A stretch of DNA of 64,000 bases, from positions 2,432,501 to 2,496,500 of the forward strand of contig CP051228.1 of assembly GCA_017792345.1 (NCBI GenBank). Direction: 5' to 3'. The notes below the pieces were generated by a model that saw only the letters and a list, made by a program, of their open reading frames with translations, did no database searches and was not told the DNA's origin. The translations under genes and the position numbers were made by a program. Below are positions 53,250 to 60,983 of this stretch, one piece after another (position 1 is the stretch's first letter; the number at the start of each line of letters is the position of its first letter). This stretch comes from Mesoflavibacter sp. Lineage in GTDB: Bacteria; Pseudomonadota; Alphaproteobacteria; UBA8366; Aestuariispiraceae.

Positions 53250-54653
53250 TTATGCGAATCCATCCTCCGCTTCGGCTTCGACCGAACGAATGGCCTCTTC
53301 CAGAATATCGAACATTTCGTCGATCTGCTGTTTTGTGATGATCAGCGGCGGCGAGAAGACGCACATGTTGATCAGCGGCCGGACGATCAGGCCCAGCTCC
53401 TCACATTTTCGATCGACGCGGTTGCCGAATTCGTGATCCAGCGCCAGCCGATCGCCCTTCGCGGCAATCCGGCCCTCGACGCAGCCGACAAGCCCGACAC
53501 CGCGCGTATCGCCGACAACGGGAGAGGCCCGGAGAGCATGCAGCCGCTTGAGGAAGTAAGGCGAGACTTCGCGGACATGTTCCAGCAATCCGTCACGCTC
53601 CATGATCTCGATATTCTTCAACGCCGCGGCGCAGGACACCGGATGGCCGGAATAAGTGTACCCGTTGGAGAACATGATGTCCTCCTGTCCTTTGCCGGTG
53701 ATCGGTTCCAGCACGCGGTCGGAGATCAGGCAGGCGCCCAGCGGCAGATAGCCGGAAGTCAGTCCCTTGGCGCAGGTGATGATATCCGGTTCGATGCCAT
53801 AGACGTCCTTGGATGCGAACCAATGACCCAGACGGCCGAAGCCGGTCACGACCTCGTCCGAGATATAGAGGATGTCATTGGCGCGGCAGATCTCCAGGCA
53901 ACGCTGGTGATAGCCGGGCGGCGGGATGATGACCCCGCCGGACGCCAGGATCGGTTCGGCGATGAAGGCACCGACATTGTCCGGCCCGGCTTCGGCGATG
54001 GCATTCTCCAGATCGGCGATTTTGGCGTCGCACCAATCCTCTATGCTCATCCCTTCCGGACGGATCGACGGATTGACGTTCGGCAGCAGAATGGCGTTCT
54101 CCCGGTCCAGGTCGAACCAGCTCTTGCTGCGCTCCTTGCCGGTCACCGATGCCGAGAGATATGTCGATCCGTGATAGGCCTTCTCGCGCGAGATCACGAT
54201 CTTCTTGTCCCGTCGCCCCAACCGGTTGTTGTAGAAATGCATGAAGCGGATGGCGGTATCGACGGCCGTCGACCCGCCGGTTGTGAAGAACACCGTGTTC
54301 AGGTCGCCCGGCGCCAGGTCGGCCAGTTTCTTGGCCAGAACCGCCGACGGTTCGCTCGCCGTATTCCAGGGCGAGTGATAGGCGAGCTGCATGACCTGGT
54401 CCGAGATCGCGTCGGCCATTTCCTTGTTGGCGTAGCCGATCTGGGTGCACCACATGCCGCCCGGCCCGTCGATCAGGCGCTTGCCATTCTGGTCATAGAC
54501 GTAAATGCCTTCGGCGCGGGCGGAAATGGTCCGGTCCGCACCGTCCTCGACCCACATTGCCTCCCACGGATGCATATAGTGTTTGTTGTCGTAATCGCGG
54601 ATCGTCGCCGCGGAATTGCTGAGCCCCGGATTGGACTTTTCTTCGATGAACAT
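53250..54653 (-). CDS. Class III aminotransferase
   Basis: A 467-residue PLP-dependent omega-aminotransferase (taurine, beta-alanine or putrescine:pyruvate type). The domain core shows TQIGYANKEMADAISDQVMQ, FFTTGGSTAVDTAIRFMHFY and DEVVTGFGRLGHWFASKDVY; the PLP Lys is in ITCAKGLTSGYLPLGA. The start MFIEEKS at 54653 overlaps the stop of the GcvT-like gene (TGATG), so the two are made together. It probably deaminates an amine released in this pathway. Confidence 0.9.
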   Translation of the reverse strand: MFIEEKSNPGLSNSAATIRDYDNKHYMHPWEAMWVEDGADRTISARAEGIYVYDQNGKRLIDGPGGMWCTQIGYANKEMADAISDQVMQLAYHSPWNTASEPSAVLAKKLADLAPGDLNTVFFTTGGSTAVDTAIRFMHFYNNRLGRRDKKIVISREKAYHGSTYLSASVTGKERSKSWFDLDRENAILLPNVNPSIRPEGMSIEDWCDAKIADLENAIAEAGPDNVGAFIAEPILASGGVIIPPPGYHQRCLEICRANDILYISDEVVTGFGRLGHWFASKDVYGIEPDIITCAKGLTSGYLPLGACLISDRVLEPITGKGQEDIMFSNGYTYSGHPVSCAAALKNIEIMERDGLLEHVREVSPYFLKRLHALRASPVVGDTRGVGLVGCVEGRIAAKGDRLALDHEFGNRVDRKCEELGLIVRPLINMCVFSPPLIITKQQIDEMFDILEEAIRSVEAEAEDGFA

Positions 54654-55858
54654 CAGTACCTTCCCGGCGGGGTCGCCCCCCGCCTCGCATGTTTGAAGAA
54701 CGGGCGTTCCGCGACGGTCGCGCGGGCCATCACCCGTTCCCATTTGCCTTCCTTGTGGTGATAGATCTCGGCCCATAGGTCCGAGAGGATGTCGGTTCCG
54801 AACGGAACCTTCAGCTCCGCTACGGCCAGGTTCCGCTTGCAGGTAGGCGACCATAATGCGGATGTGACATGACCCGCTTCCTTCTTTTTGCGGTGATAGA
54901 TGAAGGCTCCGTCGGCGGGCTTGTGCCCTTCGATGTCCAGGCCGACCAGCACGTAGCGCGGGCCGCGCTTCTGTGCTTCCAGCAGCGCCCGGCGGCCGTT
55001 GAAATGTCCCTTGTCGAACGCAACCAGCCGACCGAAGCCCAGTTCGAACGGCGTCCGGCCCCTTGTGGGACGAAGCGCGTGATGACTGGATTGGAAATCG
55101 ACGCCCGGCGCGATGAAGCCGGCCTCAATCCGCGTCATGTTCAGCGCGTCGAATCCGATCGGCCGCAGTCCGAAATCCGATCCCGCGGGCCACAGCCGGT
55201 CGAACAGGGTCTCGGCTTTCTCTGCCGGGCACCAGATTTCATAACCCAAATCGCCGGTGAAACCGGTGCGAGAGATCAGCGTATCGCCATCGGCATGCAT
55301 CATGTCGAACGGCTTCATGGCCTCGACCCCGGCGAAGCCCGCACGTTCCAGGACGGCGAAACTGGTCGGTCCCTGCAGCGACACGCCGGCGATGCCATGG
55401 CTTTCGTCCTCGATCGTGACATCGAACCCCCAGGCGATGTCATGCAACCAGCTATATTGCGGCTCCTGACAGCACAGGCGGTAATCGGTGGGGGAGAAGC
55501 GGAAGACCGTGCCGTCATCGATGACGTGTCCGTCCTCGTCGCACCACAGCGAATAGCCGACGCGCATGTCGCGCATCTTCGCGACGTCCCGGGTCACCAG
55601 ACGGTTCATCACCTGCGTCGCGTCCGGGCCGGTGATCCGGTATTTGTGCATCGGCGAAACGTCGAACAGCGTCGCCTGATTTCGGATCGCGAAATACTCC
55701 GTCTCTACCGTGTCGTACCGGCGTGGCGAGACATAGCCCGCCCAGGGCATCCAGTCCTGATACAGGCTGAACGGCCGCAACCGGGCATCGAAGGGGGAGG
55801 CAATAAGTCCGCGCGCGACGGCCTTGGCGTCCGTACGGGTCGGTTTGATCACGGTCAT
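54653..55858 (-). CDS. GcvT-like aminomethyltransferase/demethylase
   Basis: A 401-residue protein of the glycine cleavage T family, which binds tetrahydrofolate and accepts a methylene or methyl group from N- or O-methylated substrates. Landmarks are VETEYFAIRNQATLFDVSPM (N-terminal), VNRLVTRD-like motif (VMNRLVTRDVAKMRDM), SRTGFTGDLGYEIWCP with a conserved GYE, and RPIGFDALNMTRIEAGF. Length suits a stand-alone demethylase rather than glycine cleavage, and no gcvH or gcvP is nearby. The start at 55858 overlaps the FAD oxidoreductase stop as ATGA. Confidence 0.88.
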   Translation of the reverse strand: MTVIKPTRTDAKAVARGLIASPFDARLRPFSLYQDWMPWAGYVSPRRYDTVETEYFAIRNQATLFDVSPMHKYRITGPDATQVMNRLVTRDVAKMRDMRVGYSLWCDEDGHVIDDGTVFRFSPTDYRLCCQEPQYSWLHDIAWGFDVTIEDESHGIAGVSLQGPTSFAVLERAGFAGVEAMKPFDMMHADGDTLISRTGFTGDLGYEIWCPAEKAETLFDRLWPAGSDFGLRPIGFDALNMTRIEAGFIAPGVDFQSSHHALRPTRGRTPFELGFGRLVAFDKGHFNGRRALLEAQKRGPRYVLVGLDIEGHKPADGAFIYHRKKKEAGHVTSALWSPTCKRNLAVAELKVPFGTDILSDLWAEIYHHKEGKWERVMARATVAERPFFKHARRGATPPGRY

Positions 55859-57414
55859 GCCGCTGCCCTCCGCGTTTCCTGGGCCAGGACGACCCTGGCC
55901 GCGTTGCATCCGGGCAGAGCGGTGACGTCCCCGCCGGGATGGCAGGAGGCGCCGCAAAGATACAGTCCGCCCAATGGCAGCGCGTAGCGGTCGATCCCGG
56001 GGGCGGGCCGCAGCATCAGCATCTGATCGGCGATCATCTCGCCATGATGCCAATGGCCGCCCGGCGCGCCGGTCAGGGTTTCGATGTCCATCGGGGTCAG
56101 AACCTGCTGCGCGGTCACACGGCCGGCCATGCCGGAATCGTATCGGGCAAGTGCCGTGATCACCGCATTGGCCAGTGCGGCACGGGTCTTGTCGGACCAC
56201 CCATCCTTCAATTCGTAGGGCGTGTACTGAACTACCGCCGAAAGGATATGCTTGCCGTCCGTCGTCAGGGCGGGATCGGCCAGGCTGGGGATGGTCACTT
56301 CCAGGATCGGATCTTCCGGCAACTCGCCGTATTTGGCGCGATTGAAGGCCAGTTCCATCCGGTTCAGCGACGGGGCGACCAGCAGCCGTCCGGCCATCTG
56401 CCCGGCCGTCAGCCCTTCGATCCGCGGCGCGTCGTTCAGAACCAGATTGACCTTCGCGGTGCAGCCCTTCGCGCGGATCTTACGGATCCGGCGCACCATC
56501 TCGGCGTCGAAATGGGCCGGCCCGGCTAGCATCATCGTGCTGCGCGGGTCGAGGCTGGACAGGACCGACGCGGACCGGATTTCGGTACCGTCGGTCAGCA
56601 AGACACCGGCAACCCGGTCGTCCTCGACGATCATCGTATGGACGCCCGCACCATAGCGGATTTCGGCACCGGCCGCCTGGGCGGATGCTTCGAAGGCACG
56701 CATGGCGCCGCCCATCCCGCCGGCGGGAATGTGCCGCGCCCCGCCGCCGATCGACCGGTACATCAGGGTCAGAACGGTACCGGGGGAGCGCGGACCGATA
56801 TGGCCGCCCATCACTGCGTCGAGACCGAGCGCCCCGGCCACGACCCCATCGTCGATCTCATCCAGGATCGCGTCATAGGCGTTGGACAACAGGACACGCA
56901 TGAATTCCCGCGCATCGGTTTTGCCCATCCCGCGGATGCCGAATGCCAATCCCGCCAGGGACGCCGCTTCCCGCAGATCGATCCCGTCCAGGCGGGGCGG
57001 AGGTCGTTGGGTCAGGGTTGCCAGCTTGTCCGCGAAACGGACCATCCGATCCCGAAGCGTCTTGAAGGCTGCGGCGTCGGGATGCGCGCCGCCATCGGCG
57101 AAGGACGCCTCGCTTCCCTGCAGCACCACGTGGCGGCCGGATTCGTCGAGGGCGATCGTCGGCACGGATTGCGCGGCGAAAGTCAGGCCGTGGCGCTTCA
57201 AGTCCAGGGCGTCGATCTCCGACTTGCCGAGACCGCCCATCAGATGGGCCAGTTGCGGCCCCTGGATGCCGTCCGCGATCTCGCCATTGGCGGCCATCCC
57301 GCCCGGCACCGCGTTCTTTTCCAGAACCAGGACGGACTTACCCTGTTTCGCCAGCAGGATCGCGGCGGCAAGGCCGTTATGGCCGGCCCCGATGACGATG
57401 GAATCGTAGCGCAT
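55855..57414 (-). CDS. PYROXD2-like FAD oxidoreductase (second copy)
   Basis: A 519-residue flavoprotein of the phytoene-desaturase/amine-oxidase superfamily, most like the PYROXD2 group. The FAD dinucleotide motif IVIGAGHNGLAAAILLAKQG is at residues 6-25. The C-terminal closing motif GGLYLCGASCHPGGDVTALP is the second FAD-contact region. Function in bacteria is not established; amine or imine oxidation suits the context. Its start overlaps the stop of the first copy (TGATG), and its stop overlaps the GcvT-like start. Confidence 0.87.
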   Translation of the reverse strand: MRYDSIVIGAGHNGLAAAILLAKQGKSVLVLEKNAVPGGMAANGEIADGIQGPQLAHLMGGLGKSEIDALDLKRHGLTFAAQSVPTIALDESGRHVVLQGSEASFADGGAHPDAAAFKTLRDRMVRFADKLATLTQRPPPRLDGIDLREAASLAGLAFGIRGMGKTDAREFMRVLLSNAYDAILDEIDDGVVAGALGLDAVMGGHIGPRSPGTVLTLMYRSIGGGARHIPAGGMGGAMRAFEASAQAAGAEIRYGAGVHTMIVEDDRVAGVLLTDGTEIRSASVLSSLDPRSTMMLAGPAHFDAEMVRRIRKIRAKGCTAKVNLVLNDAPRIEGLTAGQMAGRLLVAPSLNRMELAFNRAKYGELPEDPILEVTIPSLADPALTTDGKHILSAVVQYTPYELKDGWSDKTRAALANAVITALARYDSGMAGRVTAQQVLTPMDIETLTGAPGGHWHHGEMIADQMLMLRPAPGIDRYALPLGGLYLCGASCHPGGDVTALPGCNAARVVLAQETRRAAA

Positions 57415-59036
57415 CACGCGGCCCTCCCGACGGAATTACTGCCGGATTGGCGGCCCAGATCGCCCAGGATCTCCCGTGCTGCGTTCGCGCCCGGCGCGGC
57501 CATCACGCCGCCGCCCGGATGGGATGACGATCCGCAGACATAGAGGCCCTTGATCGGCGAACGGTAGTCGGCATAGCCGGGCACCGGGCGGTTGAACAGC
57601 AACTGATCGAAGGTCAGTTCGCCCTGGAAGATATTGCCTTCGGTCAAACCGACCTCGCGTTCGATATCCCAGGGGGTGCGAACCTCCTTGTGGACGATCA
57701 GATCGCGGAAGCCCGGCGCATGGCGTTCGATCTTGTCGATCACCGTATCGGCGAAGGCTTCCCGGTTCGGCCCGTCCCAGCTCTCGCCCCCGGCCAATTC
57801 ATAGGGTGCGTATTGCACGAACAGGGTCATCATATGCTTGCCCGGCGGCGCCATGGTCGGGTCGATATAGGTCGGGATCAGCATGTCGAAATACGGTTCC
57901 TGAGACCAACGCCCCGCCTTCCAGTCGTCATAGGCACGGTCCAGTTCTTCCAGACTGTCCGACGCATGCAGGTCGCCCTTCAAGAAGGCCGCATTCTTGG
58001 GCGCGGCAATGAAATCAGGGGCGCCGTCCAGGGCGACGTTGATCTTGCCGGACGAGCCACGGATCTTGAACCGGCGCACGGCCTTCTTGAAGTCGTCGGA
58101 CAGGTCGTCACTGTCGACATGCTTCAGGAAGGTGCGACGGACATCCATGTTGGACACGACGGTCGGCGCGGTGATCTCGTCGCCATTTTCCAGAACGACC
58201 CCGGTGACGCGTCCGCCGTTGACCAGGAACTTCTCGATCGCGCTGCCGGTACGGATTTCGCCGCCCGCTTCCCGGAAGGCGCTGGCCAGGGCCGCACTGA
58301 CCCCACCCATGCCGCCGCGCGTGAAGCCCCAGGCGCCGATGCTGCCGTCGACCTCTCCCATATAATGATGCAGCAGCACATAGGCGGTGCCGGGGGAGTA
58401 GACTCCCAGGCCGGTGCCGATGATGCCGGATCCGGCGATATGCGCCTTGATCACGTCGCTTTCGAAGAAATCGTCCAGGAACTCGCCGACCGACATGGTC
58501 CAGAAGCGCAGGGTGTCCGCCATCTCGCGCGGGCCCAGATCGTGGAAGCGGCGGGCGAGATACAGCATTTCCTGAATGTCGCGCGGCTTCAGCCGGACCG
58601 GGTCCGGCGGTGTGCGCATCAGCAGCGGCTTGATGAACCGGCACTGGCGCGTGACGAAGCGCGAATACCGGTCATAGGCGTCGACATCCTTCTTCGAATG
58701 CCGCGCGATCTCCCGGCGCAGCGCGTCATGGTCGGAGTAATAGGCGAAATAGTCGCCGTTCCGCATGAAGGTCGCGCCGCTTTCATACGGGATGACCTGC
58801 AGGCCGTGGCGGGGCAGGTCCAATTCCCGCTGAACCTCGGGCCGCAGCAGGCTGCAGACATAGGAACAATTGGAATAGGTCCAGCCGGGATGCAGTTCAC
58901 GGCTGACCGCCGCGCCGCCGATATAATCGTTGCGCTCGACCACCAGGACTTTCAGCCCGCTTCTGGCCAAATAACTGGCGGCGGTAAGGCCGTTATGCCC
59001 CGCACCAACCACGATTGCGTCGTACCGGTTCGCCAT
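57414..59036 (-). CDS. PYROXD2-like FAD oxidoreductase (first copy)
   Basis: A 540-residue relative of the next gene, with FAD motif IVVGAGHNGLTAASYLARSG and closing GLYVCGSSSHPGGGVMAAPG. The two proteins are paralogues but diverged, so they may form a heteromer or act on successive substrates. The start at 59036 (MANRYD) has AGGCGGG ahead; a longer version adds 14 residues. It is the first gene of the six-gene minus-strand operon and diverges from the BetI-like regulator. Confidence 0.87.
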   Translation of the reverse strand: MANRYDAIVVGAGHNGLTAASYLARSGLKVLVVERNDYIGGAAVSRELHPGWTYSNCSYVCSLLRPEVQRELDLPRHGLQVIPYESGATFMRNGDYFAYYSDHDALRREIARHSKKDVDAYDRYSRFVTRQCRFIKPLLMRTPPDPVRLKPRDIQEMLYLARRFHDLGPREMADTLRFWTMSVGEFLDDFFESDVIKAHIAGSGIIGTGLGVYSPGTAYVLLHHYMGEVDGSIGAWGFTRGGMGGVSAALASAFREAGGEIRTGSAIEKFLVNGGRVTGVVLENGDEITAPTVVSNMDVRRTFLKHVDSDDLSDDFKKAVRRFKIRGSSGKINVALDGAPDFIAAPKNAAFLKGDLHASDSLEELDRAYDDWKAGRWSQEPYFDMLIPTYIDPTMAPPGKHMMTLFVQYAPYELAGGESWDGPNREAFADTVIDKIERHAPGFRDLIVHKEVRTPWDIEREVGLTEGNIFQGELTFDQLLFNRPVPGYADYRSPIKGLYVCGSSSHPGGGVMAAPGANAAREILGDLGRQSGSNSVGRAA

Positions 59037-59136
59037 ATACCCGCCTATTTCGCGCTTTTCGCTGTGTACCGAAATCAAGGCTAGTGCAGACGCCAGCTTC
59101 CGTCTATAATTTTTTTGAGCAGTTATTTAAATTAAA

Positions 59137-59151
59137 GATCGACTTGCGATC
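59137..59151. promoter_or_regulatory. Inverted repeat in the divergent spacer, candidate operator
   Basis: GATCG-ACTTG-CGATC has perfect 5-base arms and a 5-base centre. It lies in the 167-base spacer between the FAD oxidoreductase and the TetR gene. A TATAAT is present upstream at 59105-59110 on the plus strand. The weak arm length makes the call tentative. Confidence 0.3.
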
Positions 59152-59203
59152 CAAAGCAGACTGCGGCATAGCGAAAGCGATAGCGCGATGCATGGGATAA
59201 GAG

Positions 59204-59887
59204 ATGGCGGACGCGAATACCCCGGCGCGTAAACCGATCGGTCGCCCCAGAGGTGAGCAATCCGAGAATGCTGCCCGCCGTCGGCAGCAGCTGGTCGACG
59301 CGGCGATCGACTCGATTGTCGAGTTGGGAATGTCGGCCACGACGCTTGCCACCGTCGCCAAGGCGGCGGGCCTGTCCCAGGGGGTTGCGGTCTTCTATTT
59401 CAAGGGCAAGGAGAACCTGCTCGTCGCGACGCTTCGTCATCATTACGAAGAATACAACGCGCTTTGGAAGTCGGCGCTGGACGAGGCTCCTGACGATCCC
59501 GTTGAGAAAATCCTGATACTGGCGTTGGCGGATCTGGATCCGCGGATCTGCACCGCGCGGAACCTGGCGCTATGGAACTCCTTTTGGGGGGAGGCGGCCG
59601 CGCGGCCCCGCTTTGCGGAGATCTGCGAAGCCTATGACCGTGAACGCTACGATCGGCTGGTGGCCTTGTGCGAGCAGGCGTCAGAACATGCGATCGAAGG
59701 ATGGTCGCCCATCGAGGTCGCCGACGCGTTCGATTGCATGACGGATGGCATGTGGATCCGGCTACATATCACGCCCGACTTCATGGCCTTGAACGGCGGT
59801 CGGCAGTTGCTGGCACGTCAGGCCGCAACGATCTATCCGGCCTATACGGACCGGATTATGGAATTGATGAAAGCGTCCCTGGTTTAA
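59204..59887 (+). CDS. BetI-like TetR-family repressor
   Basis: A 227-residue TetR protein whose N-terminal domain (RRQQLVDAAIDSIVELGMSA, VAKAAGLSQGVAVFYFKGKE) and C-terminal domain resemble BetI, the choline-responsive repressor. The C-terminal region (RNLALWNSFWGEAAARPRFA and DCMTDGMWIRLHI) fits the BetI-type ligand domain rich in aromatic residues, which in BetI binds a quaternary amine. It diverges from the amine operon and is its likely repressor. Confidence 0.85.
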   Translation: MADANTPARKPIGRPRGEQSENAARRRQQLVDAAIDSIVELGMSATTLATVAKAAGLSQGVAVFYFKGKENLLVATLRHHYEEYNALWKSALDEAPDDPVEKILILALADLDPRICTARNLALWNSFWGEAAARPRFAEICEAYDRERYDRLVALCEQASEHAIEGWSPIEVADAFDCMTDGMWIRLHITPDFMALNGGRQLLARQAATIYPAYTDRIMELMKASLV

Positions 59888-59897
59888 GCAGGGGCGG

Positions 59898-60974
59898 TTA
59901 CCGGCCGGGTGCCCCGTCCTGTCCCAAGGATTCCACCGCATCGAGCAATGCCTGGGCATGGCGGGTCGCCGCCGCTGTCGCAATGCACATATCCGGCAGG
60001 ATCAGCCATTCCAGAGTCCAGGCGCTGCCGGACCGTTCCTGTTCGTGGATCAACGCGGCATGCAGGCCGGGCAGCAAGGTCGCAGTATAGCGTGCCAGGG
60101 CAACCAGCGTCTCTGCCCGAACCGGGTTCGATTTATGCGGCATCGCCGACGATCCGCCGCCGCCGGACAGGGCGATTTCGTCCCCGCCCATCTGCGCCAT
60201 CAGGGCGACGTCCTGGCCGATCTTGCCAAGGACGCCGCAGACCGACGACAGCCAATTGCCGAAATCCGTCAGTGCCGTCCGGTCCGTCTGCCAGGAACGC
60301 CCCGGATCGGTCAGCCCCAGTTCTTGCGCCAAGGCCGCGCGTAGGTCCGTCGCCTTCGGCCCGAGCGTTTCCGATGTGCCGACCGGCCCCGCCAATTGCA
60401 GGCGCAGCACGGAGGGCGACAGGGTGTTCAGGGTCGCCAAACGGTCTTCGACCGGCGCGGTCCAGATGTTGATCCTATCCGCGACCCGGATCGGCAGGGC
60501 CGCCTGCATTCTGGTTCGGCCCATCAGGGCCCGGTCGCCGAATCGGTCGGCCAGGCTGTGCAACGAAGCCAGTACCGTGTTCAGCCGCCCATCGAGAAGC
60601 TTCAGGAAATCGGCCAATCGCAAGGCCAGGGCCGTATCGATCGCATCCTGGCTCGTCGTGCCGAAGTGAAGATGTTTCGCGTGCGGTTCGCCAAGGGCCT
60701 CGCGCAATTGGCGGATCAGGCCTGGAACCGTTACCCCGTCCCGCGCCATTGCTGTCGCCAGATCGCGGGGATCGGCCTCAAACCGCCCGCAAACGTCCGC
60801 AATGGCCGCCGCAGCATCCTTCGGAATGATGCCCAGTCGGGCCTGAACCACTGCCAGCGCGGCTTCGAAACGGAGGATCGCCTGCCGCTCCGCCAGATCG
60901 GTGAACAGGGCTTCCGTCGTCGGATCGCCGGCCAGTTGGGACAGCAAGGCCTGGGATTTGGTCGTGAAACTCAT
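59898..60974 (-). CDS. PcaB-like lyase (3-carboxymuconate cycloisomerase type)
   Basis: A 358-residue member of the fumarase/aspartase superfamily, near 3-carboxy-cis,cis-muconate cycloisomerase or adenylosuccinate lyase. The substrate signature is GGSSAMPHKSNPV near the C-terminus. HFGTTSQDAIDTALALRLAD carries one catalytic motif. It is shorter than typical PcaB (about 450 residues), so the C-terminal region is probably truncated or the protein is a divergent member. It follows the RND permease gene by nine bases on the same strand. Confidence 0.8.
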   Translation of the reverse strand: MSFTTKSQALLSQLAGDPTTEALFTDLAERQAILRFEAALAVVQARLGIIPKDAAAAIADVCGRFEADPRDLATAMARDGVTVPGLIRQLREALGEPHAKHLHFGTTSQDAIDTALALRLADFLKLLDGRLNTVLASLHSLADRFGDRALMGRTRMQAALPIRVADRINIWTAPVEDRLATLNTLSPSVLRLQLAGPVGTSETLGPKATDLRAALAQELGLTDPGRSWQTDRTALTDFGNWLSSVCGVLGKIGQDVALMAQMGGDEIALSGGGGSSAMPHKSNPVRAETLVALARYTATLLPGLHAALIHEQERSGSAWTLEWLILPDMCIATAAATRHAQALLDAVESLGQDGAPGR

Positions 60975-60983
60975 CCAACCGGT

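Noticed and set aside
53250..55858. GcvT-like and aminotransferase genes as part of a glycine cleavage system
   Set aside because: No gcvH or gcvP is nearby, and the neighbours are transporter and flavoprotein genes, so a stand-alone demethylase is a better reading.
57690..59084. A 464-codon plus-strand frame opposite the first FAD oxidoreductase
   Set aside because: Shadow frame; the FAD-binding motifs are on the minus strand.
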